A DNA stretch of 64,000 bases from Onthophagus taurus. Lineage: Eukaryota; Arthropoda; Insecta; Coleoptera; Scarabaeidae. A model generated the notes under the pieces. That model saw nothing but the letters and a program-made list of their open reading frames with translations, was not told where the DNA came from and did not search any database. The DNA is taken from NCBI RefSeq assembly GCF_036711975.1, contig NC_091976.1:5828001-5892000 (forward strand), given 5' to 3'. Below are positions 21,500 through 31,800 of this stretch, one piece after another. The position numbers and the translations under genes were made by a program. Position 1 is the first letter of the stretch. Each line of letters opens with the position of its first letter.

Positions 21500-24228
21500 A
21501 CCAAAAACGGATATGGAATTCTCACTGTTAAATTCCCTAAAAAAGGAAAAAACACATTCCGACCAACTTAAAAAAGAAATCGAACAAATAAAGGAGCCAC
21601 GCACTCAAGATGAAGCTACATGTGAGAAACAAATAGATGACCTGAAGGACATTACATATAGAAGGTTTAAAAACCCAACAAAATCTTAACTCTCCAGTAA
21701 CCACCAAAGTGGTGTATACCACAGACCAAGATGAGTTAGCTTTAGAGGCTGACTGGATCATAAAATCCTACTACCCCCACCAATATTAATTTATGATGTC
21801 AAATAATATGATGACATTTATAAATTACTTAAAACCGTAATTAAAGATGGATTTTTTACAAATGCGCTAAACAACGGCACAGTAAAACTGAATCTTAATT
21901 CGGAACAAAAATACAGAAAAACATCGAAGCTTGCTTACTGAAAAGAATTTGTCCTGGTCCACTTATGAAAATAAGCAAACCTAAAAAGATTTATGTATCT
22001 TTTTAGCTGTGATGTTCTTCCTTTATACATCTTGGATTTTATACCGTCAGAAGATATAAAAAGAATCCATGAAATAACAAATATATTAGGAATTCGTATC
22101 AAAATCGAAGAGTACAGAAAAGCAAAACAAATGCCCCAGTGCAAAAGGTGTCAAGGTTGGAGCCACATCAAAGCCTACTGCCCCAAACGTGAAACTGCAA
22201 AAAAAAACTGTAAGTACATTAATCGATAAAAAGACTGACAATAAATTAGATCTAATACTAGAAAAAATACTTCAAAAAGAAAAAATTATAAAAACATTAT
22301 ACGCACGTCTAGATTTCATTGAAAGTAACTTAAACCAAGGAGCGCTTCAAAAAAGAAATCAAAATGTCTAAAAAGCAGCAACCAAAAATAATGCTGTGGA
22401 ATTCTATTTATTATTATTATTATTATTGATACATGAGAATCGTATCATCAACCATTACAATATTTATCACACAATTCACCTGTTTATGCGGCTCGAGGTG
22501 GAATTGCAATTATCATTAAAAGTACTATTGACCACTATTTGAACAATACAGTTAGTACTGAACAACATCAAACTAGAGTGGTTTCAACTGCTAATGGCTT
22601 AATATCTGTAGCAGCAACGTACATACCGCCGAGATATAGTCTTAAAAGGGAAGATTATCAGAAAATTCTACATCTTGAAAACAAATTTATACTTGGAGGA
22701 GACTTTAATGCAAAATATATCTTGGGGTTCTCGCTTGACAAATACAAAAGGAAAAGAACTGAAACATGCAATAGAGGCCCTACATTGTGAGGTGCTCTCC
22801 ACTGGTAAATCAACTTACTTATACACCTTCAATTCGAAATAGTAATGGAAATTGGACTAGGAGCAATCAAGAAAAAGTTAATTTGTTTGAACATCTGAAA
22901 AAACTTTTACATCAGACAGTCCAACAACTATCTTAAATAGTGTTTCTAGCATAATTCGAAGTGATCAGCAGAGTAATATACCATGTGTAAGAATGAAAGA
23001 ACTGTATTATGAAATACAAAAACTAAATATAAAGAAATCAGTCGCACCAAAACGGGCGATTACAAAACTGTTACACATAATTAATGCTGCTTTTAAACAG
23101 AAATATTTCCCAAGTATATGGAAAGTTGCTGAAATAATAATGATACCAAAACCTGGTAAACCCCCCTACAGATGTTACATCATACAATCTCATTATTACC
23201 CTTACTATCAAAACTATTTGAAAAATTACTATTAAAAAGAGTAAAACCTGGCATTAATACCAACACATCAATTTGGGTTTCGGAATAGACATGCAACAAT
23301 AGACCAAATGCATAGAATAACAATTACTATTGAAATAACAATGAAAGAAAATAAAGTCTGCTCCGCTATATTTTTGGATGTTGCACAAGCTTTTGACAAA
23401 GTCTGGTAAGATGGTTTAAATTACAAACTAGACCAAATACTACCATCAACTATTAAAATCGTATCTTTCTGATTGATATTTTAGAGTAAAATACGAAAAC
23501 GCTTATTCACCACTAGCCCAAAACTGTACTTTACACATTCAACCATCCTCAGATACCAGAAACTTTAGCAGCTACAATCGCATATGACATAGCGATCTTC
23601 GCTGTTGCAGAAAATGAAGTAGTTGCAGTAAATAAGTTACAATTGGCCTTAAATTCAATAGAAAACTGGTCCAAACGATGTATAATAAAATTAAATACAA
23701 ATAAATCGACATACATAAACTTTACTTATAAGAAAGTAAATTATGTCCCAGGACACATAAATGACAATGTAGTCCTTTAAGCCGATACTACAAAATAGGT
23801 ATCTTGGTATGACGCTTGATGCTAAACTAAAATGTAAAGCTCACGTCAAAAAAAAACGTGAAGATCTTGATATCAAATTTAGACACCTATATTGGCTTAA
23901 TGGAAGAAAATCAAAAGTTGCTAATATACAAGCAAGTATTAAAACCAAAATGGACTTACGGAATCCAACTGTAGGAGAAATGCAAGTCTGATTCAAAGAT
24001 TCCAAAACAATGTGCTAAGGTGTATAGTGAATGCACCGTGGTATATAAGAAATACCGACCTCTATCACGACTTGCAAGTAGCATCGGTGTCATCAGAAAT
24101 TGCATCATTCGCATCTAAACATGCACGATCATCCCAACATCGAGGACATCCAGCTTCTCGACAACGAGGATGTCCTGTATCGCCTTCGGAGGATGAAGCC
24201 GTTCGATTTAGTAACCTAATGCCCTAAT
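21500..24228 (+). pseudogene. Jockey-type LINE, decayed (ORF1 knuckle, endonuclease, RT pieces)
   Basis: ORF1 survives near 21993-22229 with a zinc knuckle PQCKRCQGWSHIKAYC. The endonuclease is seen at about 22490-22850: ARGGIAIIIKST, VAATYIPPRYS and GGDFNAKY followed in another frame by SWGSRLTNTKG. RT pieces are at 22993-23235 (SVAPKRAITKLLHIINAAF, IIMIPKPGKPP) and near 23370 (AIFLDVAQAFDKVW). The C-terminal part is at 23809-24060 (MTLDAKLKCKAHVKKK, RCIVNAPWYIRN). Many frameshifts and stops make it inactive. A TTA/TTAT microsatellite lies at 22407-22427. Confidence 0.85.
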
Positions 24229-24229
24229 C

Positions 24230-24890
24230 CAGGGATGGCGAACCAATGGCACGTGGTCGACCCAATATTTTGGGCACGTCACTGATCACAAAATTCATTA
24301 TGATGCACTACGAAAAAGTGTGAAGTAGGTATTATATGACGAGCGAACGCGAGTGATCCCTACAATCCCTACAATCATGAGTTTTTATTGCTAATGACGC
24401 ATAGTTTGTTTATGGCTAACATTATAGTGAATATTTGATTCGAAGTTTATTTGAGTTTTATCTATGATTTTAAGTGTTATTTATGGCTAGTTCAGCAAAA
24501 AACAAAAAGTACAAGATAGAAAGAGTATCAGAGAATTTCAAACTTGGTGGACAGAGAAATATGCATGATTAGTCAAGGTGACAAGGCGGTGTGTGTTTTA
24601 TGTTCTGGAACATCGTCTGTGAAACGGCATTTTGAAACAAATCACAAATCCGTAAACAAATTTTCAGCGAGATTTTCTCAGTTCAAAGAACTATTGGAAA
24701 TACTCAAGCTTATTATGTACCATGATGTAACGTCATTGGATAAACTGAATTTGTCCCAATTGGAGTGGTTGGAAATTGAAGAATTTGAAATGCAGCTGAT
24801 TGATTTCCAGTCTAGTTCAATATGGATTCAAAATTCTTTATTCTTATTAATCTTTACAATGGTTGTTTTATTTAAAAAAAAAAATTAAAA
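24230..24890 (+). pseudogene. hAT element fragment with BED-like zinc-finger protein
   Basis: The left terminus CAGGGATGGCGAACCA at 24230 is a hAT-type end. From 24483 a protein reads MASSAKNKKYKIERVSENF, and after a frameshift WWTEKY, ISQGDKAVCVLC and SVKRHFETNHKS, a C2H2-type finger as in hAT-derived GTF2IRD2/ZBED-like proteins. The rest of the transposase is lost; the frame ends in an A-rich hairpin. The right terminus was not found. Confidence 0.7.
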
Positions 24891-24924
24891 AAAATAAAAT
24901 AAAACAACCATTGTAAAGATTAAC
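24843..24924. repeat. Short inverted repeat with A/T-rich loop
   Basis: Arms of about 30 bp (core TTAATCTTTACAATGGTTG and its complement) flank about 20 bases of A/T. One mismatch was seen. It would form a strong hairpin at the broken end of the hAT fragment. Confidence 0.85.
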
Positions 24925-25076
24925 AAGATTAACGTGATCTAAAAAATAAGAAAAAACATAAAATTAGAAACAATTTTAACATCATTTAATAACAAAGAAT
25001 TCAAGAAAGCATATGTAAAAGAAGATATGAATTCAGATTATGAAAATTAAGAATGAAACTGACGTGGCTATTGTTC

Positions 25077-25104
25077 CTGAAGATGACTAAAAAATAGTCG
25101 AAAC
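25077..25104 (+). ncRNA. Hammerhead-core-like motif, second copy
   Basis: CTGAAGA (25077-25083), an extra T, stem GACTA/TAGTC with an A5 loop, then GAAAC (25100-25104) and CGGTT. The layout, including the extra T and the following CCGGTT, is the same as at 14530. It suggests another Penelope-like 3' tail, although no RT is adjacent. Confidence 0.35.
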
Positions 25105-25515
25105 CGGTTGAGCCGAAAATAAAAAAATTCTACCCTTCTGAAAAGCAAAGTTTTTTATCCACATAAATATTCTAACAAGATGGGAAGTAATAATATTAAT
25201 AAAAACAATAATATCCTAAATGTGTGTTCAGCGTATCGTAGTGTGTTTTTGTGTTTTCATCTTAAAACGGTAAAAATATGACAATATTTATCTATATTAT
25301 GTGTAAAGTAGACTGGACCACTGGGAAAAGCGGCACAACATTATCTTATTGTAAATAATACATAAAGTAACTAATTAGTATGTATTCAGTAGGTGTTATA
25401 CAATCGTGCTATGCATAATATAAATAAAAATGATCCCTCAAAATTTTCCGTCTCACTGTACCCCCCTTACCCTTACTTATTGTTGAAAGAAGCAAGGCTC
25501 CATTTTACCAGTAAG
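25105..25515. other. Non-coding stretch
   Basis: No gene or repeat partner was seen; AT-rich. Confidence 0.4.
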
Positions 25516-25519
25516 TAAA

Positions 25520-25850
25520 TAAAGCTTAAATAAAATATTTTTTCTTTACTTTCACTGATTTATTTTGTTATATTTTTGTTTGACTAATTTCGCCTTAAAG
25601 GCATTCTCAGAGACTTTGTTTAGAATTTAAAATTCAATAAAATCTTGAAAAACATTGTATTTATTGTATTTTAAAATATAATGTGCTGTTTAAGATTTTT
25701 TCATCTAATTTCGGAATTAAATGTTATTTATAAATTTATTTTAAATTTTAAACAAAGTCTCTGAGGATGCCTTTAAGGCGAAATTAATCAGACAAAAATA
25801 TAACAAAATAAATCAGTGAAAGTACAAATATTTTATTTAAACCTTATAAA
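25520..25850. repeat. Inverted repeat pair with hammerhead-like cores
   Basis: About 110 bp at 25525-25640 is the inverse of 25735-25850, with about 100 bp between. Each arm carries a CTGAGGATG / GCCTTTAAGGC / GAAA block: 25761-25783 on plus (intact), and the arm at 25618-25587 on minus with one change in the core (CTGAGAA). This looks like two Penelope-like tails in opposite orientation, or a MITE formed from them. Confidence 0.7.
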
Positions 25851-25998
25851 ATAAACATTTTTCCATTCCCGCAAGGCCTATGCAAGAATGAGGCTTAATA
25901 AATAACTAATTTAGAGTTTATATAACAAATTGGAATAAAAACAAAAAAAATAAATAAAACAAATTTATTCATATTCAACTATTTATTAAATTACAATA

Positions 25999-27261
25999 TT
26001 ACTTCAGCCCTTTATTTTTCTTTAAATCCTCTTTTTTCTCAGAAACTTTTTTTTCCTCAACAGATTCATTCTGTTTTTGCATTTGACTTTTCGCAAGAAT
26101 CTCCAATTCGATTTTCTCCTCATTTTCAAAGAACCACAATTTAGTTTCGCGTTCTTGTAAATCTTTTTTGAGTGTTTCAACATCTAGTAATCGTTGTTCG
26201 GATCTAATCCTTTCATTCTGTTCCAAAAGCGACTTTTTCCTCTCTTCAATCCATTTATTATAAAGGTCACATTGATTAGAAATATCTCGTTCCCCCATTT
26301 TCCTTTCAGAATCTTTAACTCGCTGCTCCAAAAGAGTTTGTACATCTTCAGAATCTTGGGGAATTTCCACAATCAATTTCTTAATTTCATTGTCATCTGG
26401 GATTAGTTTTAAAATGTCAGAGTGGATTTTATCGAGTTTATTTGAGAAGTCTTTTGATTTATCAAGCTTTTCATATAAAATTAATCCAAGTAAATGTAAA
26501 GATTTTTCTAATACGCTTTCAGGATTTTTAGTGAATGTAATTAAAGTTTTTCCAATGATTTTGTTTGGTGCTGTAAGATCAAAATGATCATCATCAAAAG
26601 GATTTCTTAAATATTTAACTCGAATTTTAACTTCTTCTTCTGGTTCTTCAATTTTTTCAAGTTCAGGCCAACCTTTAGGGTCTTTTAGGTAGTTGTAACA
26701 ATTTAATAATCCCAAATTAATTGATAATGGACTCTCGAATTCTTCCTGTAACATTAAATTTGCTGCTACTCTTGCTCCATTCGCAAAAAGACCCTTTTTA
26801 TAATAATCAAACATTAATAAATTGGCAATATGGTAATCTAAGAAAATTCCGTAGTTTAACCGATCATCTAATACTCTTAACAACACTTCATCGTTATTTG
26901 TATTGTTTAAATATCTAATAACAGCGTGTGATGTTGAATTTAATGTATTTTGTGTATCGGCACTTAATCTTAATTTGTGAACTAAATCTAAGAGTTCCTC
27001 AATATAAGTATCTTCTTTTACGGCATTTGCGAATATATCTACATCTATCGCGCTGATTTTACCAGTTTTTGAGTGCCTTAATTCTAAATCTTGATAAAAA
27101 TCTTCAACATTAACTTTTTGTAAAATTGGATCTTTTAAACGATGCTCCCAATGTTCGCTACAAAAATACGCCTGCGATAAAAACTTTCGTACGGAAGGAA
27201 ATGATTTAATTTTATGCGTTTTTACAATTAAACTTGGGAAATTTCTTAAAAAAAGACTCAT
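25999..27261 (-). CDS. mRpS27: Mitochondrial ribosomal protein S27 (small subunit), 420 aa
   Basis: mRpS27 is a pentatricopeptide-like protein of the mitochondrial small ribosomal subunit, on the matrix side. The frame is a single exon of 420 codons. The first 30 residues are basic and free of acids, as expected of a mitochondrial targeting sequence. Family-like blocks are YFCSEHWEHRL (32-42) and NYGIFLDYHIANLLM (136-150) followed by ANLMLQEEFESP (167-178). The C-terminal third is highly charged, probably coiled coil at about 330-390, with a Lys/Glu-rich tail. A poly(A)-like AATAAA lies about 15-20 bases after the stop. The gene diverges from mRpL22 with 616 bp between the two start codons, including a tandem promoter duplication. 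I identify the family from memory of its conserved blocks; confidence is good but not absolute. Confidence 0.85.
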   Translation of the reverse strand: MSLFLRNFPSLIVKTHKIKSFPSVRKFLSQAYFCSEHWEHRLKDPILQKVNVEDFYQDLELRHSKTGKISAIDVDIFANAVKEDTYIEELLDLVHKLRLSADTQNTLNSTSHAVIRYLNNTNNDEVLLRVLDDRLNYGIFLDYHIANLLMFDYYKKGLFANGARVAANLMLQEEFESPLSINLGLLNCYNYLKDPKGWPELEKIEEPEEEVKIRVKYLRNPFDDDHFDLTAPNKIIGKTLITFTKNPESVLEKSLHLLGLILYEKLDKSKDFSNKLDKIHSDILKLIPDDNEIKKLIVEIPQDSEDVQTLLEQRVKDSERKMGERDISNQCDLYNKWIEERKKSLLEQNERIRSEQRLLDVETLKKDLQERETKLWFFENEEKIELEILAKSQMQKQNESVEEKKVSEKKEDLKKNKGLK

Positions 27262-27936
27262 TTTATATCGGCTTTTTTACAACATAACCTAATTTAAACG
27301 ATTTGATTAGACAAGATGTAGTAATGGATTGATGCCAACATGGGGTAAGTGAGATAACGTAATGAGAGCGATTTAGGTTAGAAAGAGATAAAAAAAGATG
27401 TTGGGGTCAATTTCTAATACACGTGAGATTTGATATGTGTCAAATTTATAACCTAACTTTTAGTATTCAATAATATCGGAAAACATTATAATAATGTTAA
27501 TATCTAAAATAATTAAAACTTCTTTAACGTTATTTTCACCTCAAATAAGTGTGAATAAGTGGGATAAAAACTTTCGTATTGAAGGAAATGATTTAATTTT
27601 GCATTTTTACAATTAACTTGGGAAATTTCTTAAAAACAGGCTCCCTTTTTATCAGCTTTATTACAACATAACCTAATTTGAACGAATTGATTTTACAAGA
27701 TGTAGTAATGGATTGATGCCAACATGGGGTAAGTGAGATAGCGTAATGAGAGTGATTTAGGTTAGAAAGAGATGAAAGATGATGTTGGGATCATTTTCTA
27801 ATACACGTGAGATTTGATATGAGTCGAATTTATAACCTAACTTTTAGTTCTCAATAATATCGAAAAACGTTATAATAATGTTAATATCTAAAATAATTAA
27901 AACTCCTTTAGCGTTATTTTCACCTCAAATAAGTGC
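27177..27936. repeat. Tandem duplication of the mRpS27/mRpL22 divergent promoter
   Basis: A unit of about 385 bp occurs twice (about 27177-27551 and 27563-27936). Each unit runs from the first codons of mRpS27 through the spacer to the first codons of mRpL22. In copy A (left) the mRpS27 start is used, and a truncated mRpL22 start ATG at 27495 leads only into a short frame. In copy B (right) the mRpL22 start at 27878 is used, and the mRpS27 start codon has changed to a non-start (CTCAT to CTCCC on plus). Each copy has thus kept one working side. Both contain the block GATGTAGTAATGGATTGATG. Confidence 0.9.
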
Positions 27937-28604
27937 TATTCATACAAGTTCGATTCTTTCTGCTTATAATCCAAATAAACCAAATAAATTTTTGAGATAC
28001 AATAAGATAGTTTATCCTCCTCAAGAAGAACATGAAGAACCTCGGCCGGCTGTAAGTGTTTCGAAATGTTTAAAAAAGATATCAAAGTATAGTTTTATCT
28101 CTTTAGTTTGTATGCCATCAAAGAACCAACATCAAATATAGTCCATGGAAAATGTGGTACATAGCATGTCTTGTACGAGGGATGACTGTTGATGAAGCTA
28201 TTAAACAATTAAAATTCGTTTTAAAAAAGGGGGCCAAAGATGTTAGAGAAACCATTGAGGAAGCCAGAGATTTAGCTATTAAGAGACATAATGTTGAATT
28301 TGGTAGTAATTTATGGGTTGGTAAGTTGGTTGGTGTAAATTCTTATTAATTATGAAATAATTTGTTTATTTGTGGTGTGTTAGCCGAATCTTTTGTGGGA
28401 AAAGGACCAGTTTTTAAAGGTGTAAGACGTCACGCCCGAGTGAGGCCTGGAATTGTCGAATATTTCCATTGCCACTATTTCGTACGATTAGAAGAGGGTA
28501 AACCACCCAAAAATTATTATTTACATGCTCCAAAAGAGCCACAAGAACAATTAGACGATTGGTTGAAGCAGATGAGGTCAAGAAAAATTATAAATTCTTT
28601 GTAA
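27878..28604 (+). CDS. mRpL22: Mitochondrial ribosomal protein L22 (uL22m), 3 exons, 202 aa
   Basis: uL22m lines the exit tunnel of the mitochondrial large subunit. The exons are 27878-28051 (58 codons, phase 0), 28107-28320 and 28384-28604, all with GT-AG introns of 55 and 63 bp. They join to one frame of 202 residues. Exon 1 has a Ser/Lys-rich targeting-type N-terminus, then YPPQEEHEEPRPA. Exon 2 reads FVCHQRTNIKYSPWKMWYI and then LVRGMTVDEAIKQL. Exon 3 carries the basic loop VFKGVRRHARVRPG and ends WLKQMRSRKIINSL. These are uL22m signatures. AATAAA lies at about 28620. The gene is divergent to mRpS27 and about 240 bp upstream of the ZFC3H1-like start codon. A partial inverted copy with introns sits at 32105-32510. 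Confidence 0.93.
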
Positions 28605-28847
28605 AATTTAATGTATTATAATAAAGTAAATGATTTAATGATTTAAATTGCGTTTTATTTAATTTAAATCTATTATTTATATTATTTACTTAAATAAATA
28701 AGATTTTTAAGGTTATTATTTCAAATTTCCCGCGATTTTAGTTTAAATATGTCAAAGGTTTGACAGTTGAAAAGAACCACCGCTATCTTCAGTTCAATTC
28801 ATTGTGAGGTTATCTCCATACGTGTTGCGTATTAATTTAGTGCGTAA

Positions 28848-31800
28848 ATGGAAACTATGGTAAAATCGGTGCCAGAGGAACCCGAAGAGGGCGAAATAAT
28901 CGATGACGAGAGCGACGAAGTAGTGGAGGACGTTTTCGAAGTGATTTCGGAAAGTTCGATACCGTGCTCTCCGCCCGTACTTGGAGTTGGTAAGTCCGTA
29001 TCGCATAGAGACTTATTACGTGCCGTTTCTTTGAGCAGCATTAGCGATTCCGATTCGGACGTACCTTCCGTAACATCCGATGCATCATCAAATCATTTTC
29101 GGGGTTCAAAACAACCCCGCCATCACCGTAAACGTAAAAGATCATCGGCGAGTTGCAAACGACGTAAACTTAAAAAGGGGTATCACGATTTCGACGTGGA
29201 TTTAAAAAAGCAATTTCAAAGGGCTATTCAAATCAATAATGAAGTTGAATTGCATGTTAATCCCTTGGAAAATCGATTAAAATCAATGTTGGGTGTTAAT
29301 AATCCCACTGATAAGGATAAGAAAGAGGATGAAGATGAGGAATTGGATAAATTGAGAGAATTAGCTCTGTTATCAAAAGAAAAAACGAATGAAAACGTTG
29401 AAGTTACTCCGGAGGAAGAAAATAAAGGTAAGGAGGAGGATGAAGAGTTAATTCAATTAAGGTTAGATGCATTAAAGTCTGCAATGATTAAAAAAGCAGC
29501 TGAGAGAAAAAAGAGAAAAGAAAATAAAGAAAATGATGTTAATAATGATAATAAAGAGGATGAAATTAAAGAAAACGATCAACCTCCCATTGAAAATTGG
29601 GGGCACAACACATCTATAGAAGAAGATGTGGATATAATGCGAGCAATGTTATTGGTATCCATGTCCAATAAAGTAATTCCAAAAAATCCACCAATTAACA
29701 AAAAGCCACCACAAAAAATAATCCAAATTAAACCAAAACCTGTTAAAAAATTAATAATAAACCTAAAAGATTCAGATGAATCCGATTCAGAAGAAAAAAA
29801 TAGTGAAAAAGACATCAAAATGGAAGTAAATAACACAAAAATCGAGGAGTTTTTGAAAACCCAACGAGCGGCTGTAGAAGAAAAATCAAAAAAAGATATT
29901 AATGAAGAGAAAGATACCTCGGGAGAAATACTTTTGGATAAATCAGTGGTGAAATTATTACCGAAATCTCAACAAAGAGAATATCAAATGTTGAAACAGA
30001 AATTGTTAAACGCAAAGAGGAAAAAATTAAGGAAAACTTCAACGAAATTGGTGACTAATAATAATATTAATGGTAATAAAGTGAACAATTGTGCGATACA
30101 AACGGTGAAAAGTGGTAGTAATGGAGTTACGAATGGTCCCAAGATTGATGGAAATAGGACGATTCTACAAAAAACTTTAGAAAACTTGCACGTGAAGAAA
30201 AGTGGAAGGTATAGCTTAGCAAATCCATCTTGGCTGGTTAGATGTGTGAGAAGTAAATCGTGAGATTGGCGATTTCGTGATGTCGACGACCAATGATCTA
30301 ACAATTTCGCTTGCTTCGATTTCTACAGGATGAGTCATCGCTATGCTTTTATACACGTTTGTATGTCTTACAAGGAAAGTATCCCTCACTGATTTCGTTG
30401 CAATTTGGTAGTTTTAAGTTCGTATAAACGGTATATACTCGCTTTTTAAATTAAAAAAACGAACTTTTTGACGCACAATGTCAAGCAGGTACCGGGCGAA
30501 AGGCCATACCTGTTCTGGTAAAAATAAGAAAAAAATTCCATATCTCTTAGCTAAGTGGTAATAGACATATTTTTGAAAATGTTAAAAATCGTTCCCATAT
30601 ATCATATCTTTAGGTAGGAGGGTCGGAAATGTTCGCTTGTTTTAATAATGATTATTAACTATGCTACTATAGAAGTCACAAATCAAACAACAAAAGTCGT
30701 TAGTTTTCCGAAAAAAATATTACTTTGATCTGGGTAAGGTTAAAAGAATTTATATCTGTTAAGTTTAACACACAATATCTAAAAAAAAAGTAGTACAGCA
30801 CCCTTGGCAAGTAATTTTATAAGATGGCTTGTTTAATCAAGTTTCCAAAATGGTACAACACTTGCCATTTTTCTTTTAAAAAATATAGTAATTTAGCACA
30901 CTATAAACAAAAATATTTTTATACATGCTGGCTGTTCCATAACGACGTACTGAAATAAACATATGTTATATTCAGAGCCCGGACAGTTTAGGAAAAGTGC
31001 GCCCCTCCACACGAAATGAATTCCATGACAACGACGTAAGTACGTTGTTGTCGCTTTTGACATCTTTTGATCACTAAGTTACTCTTCAAAATTGAATTTC
31101 GAAGAGCGATGAGCGTACCTTAGCGAAGAACTTGCTGTGCAACATTAATTAATGAATTAATAAAAATAATACAAAAATACGACTGAATTATTCATTTTTG
31201 GTTTTATTAAATTTATAATTAATAAATTAATTCATAATTTATTTCGTGACATAAGGTATGACTTATCCGACAGGTTCGCATCCTTCGATTGAATTTTGAG
31301 ACTGGAGTGGGAGGCGTTTTAGGATAACTTTCCTAAACTATCCGGGCTCTGGTTATATTAAATGGAATTATTTAGTTTTTATTGCGTATTCTGATTCTAC
31401 ACACAAAACCAAGTTGACTTTGATAAGACATGTTGATACCTAGAGCTGTTAGTTTTTGCCTTTCAAATCTGAATTTCTTGGCGATTGATCGAGCTAGAAA
31501 GTTAAAATTTGTGACAGTTGCTGCTTAGATATCCTTAAATAGAGTGCCATTTAAAATAACGTATGTTTATTTCGGTACGTCGTTATGGAACACCTGTAAG
31601 TATAAAAATATTTTCCGTTTATAGTATGATAAATTTCCTACAACTTTTGTTTAAGGAAGAACTGCGTATCTCGGCTCCTTAATGCCATTCATGTACTTTG
31701 TCGCTTGTAGGACACCTGTATAAATATTAGTGATCGGCCCATACCGATATAAATATCGGTAAATAAATATATTAACTGTTTTATATAAGTATTTGAAAGT

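Noticed and set aside
27495-27551. Alternative mRpL22 start in the left promoter copy
   Set aside because: The frame diverges from mRpL22 after the duplicated part and soon runs into the second promoter copy; it cannot make the protein.
29579-30304. Minus frames of 85 and 106 codons opposite ZFC3H1-like exon 1
   Set aside because: They are shadows of a Lys/Glu-rich coding exon; hydrophobic Phe/Leu composition is the expected antisense artefact.
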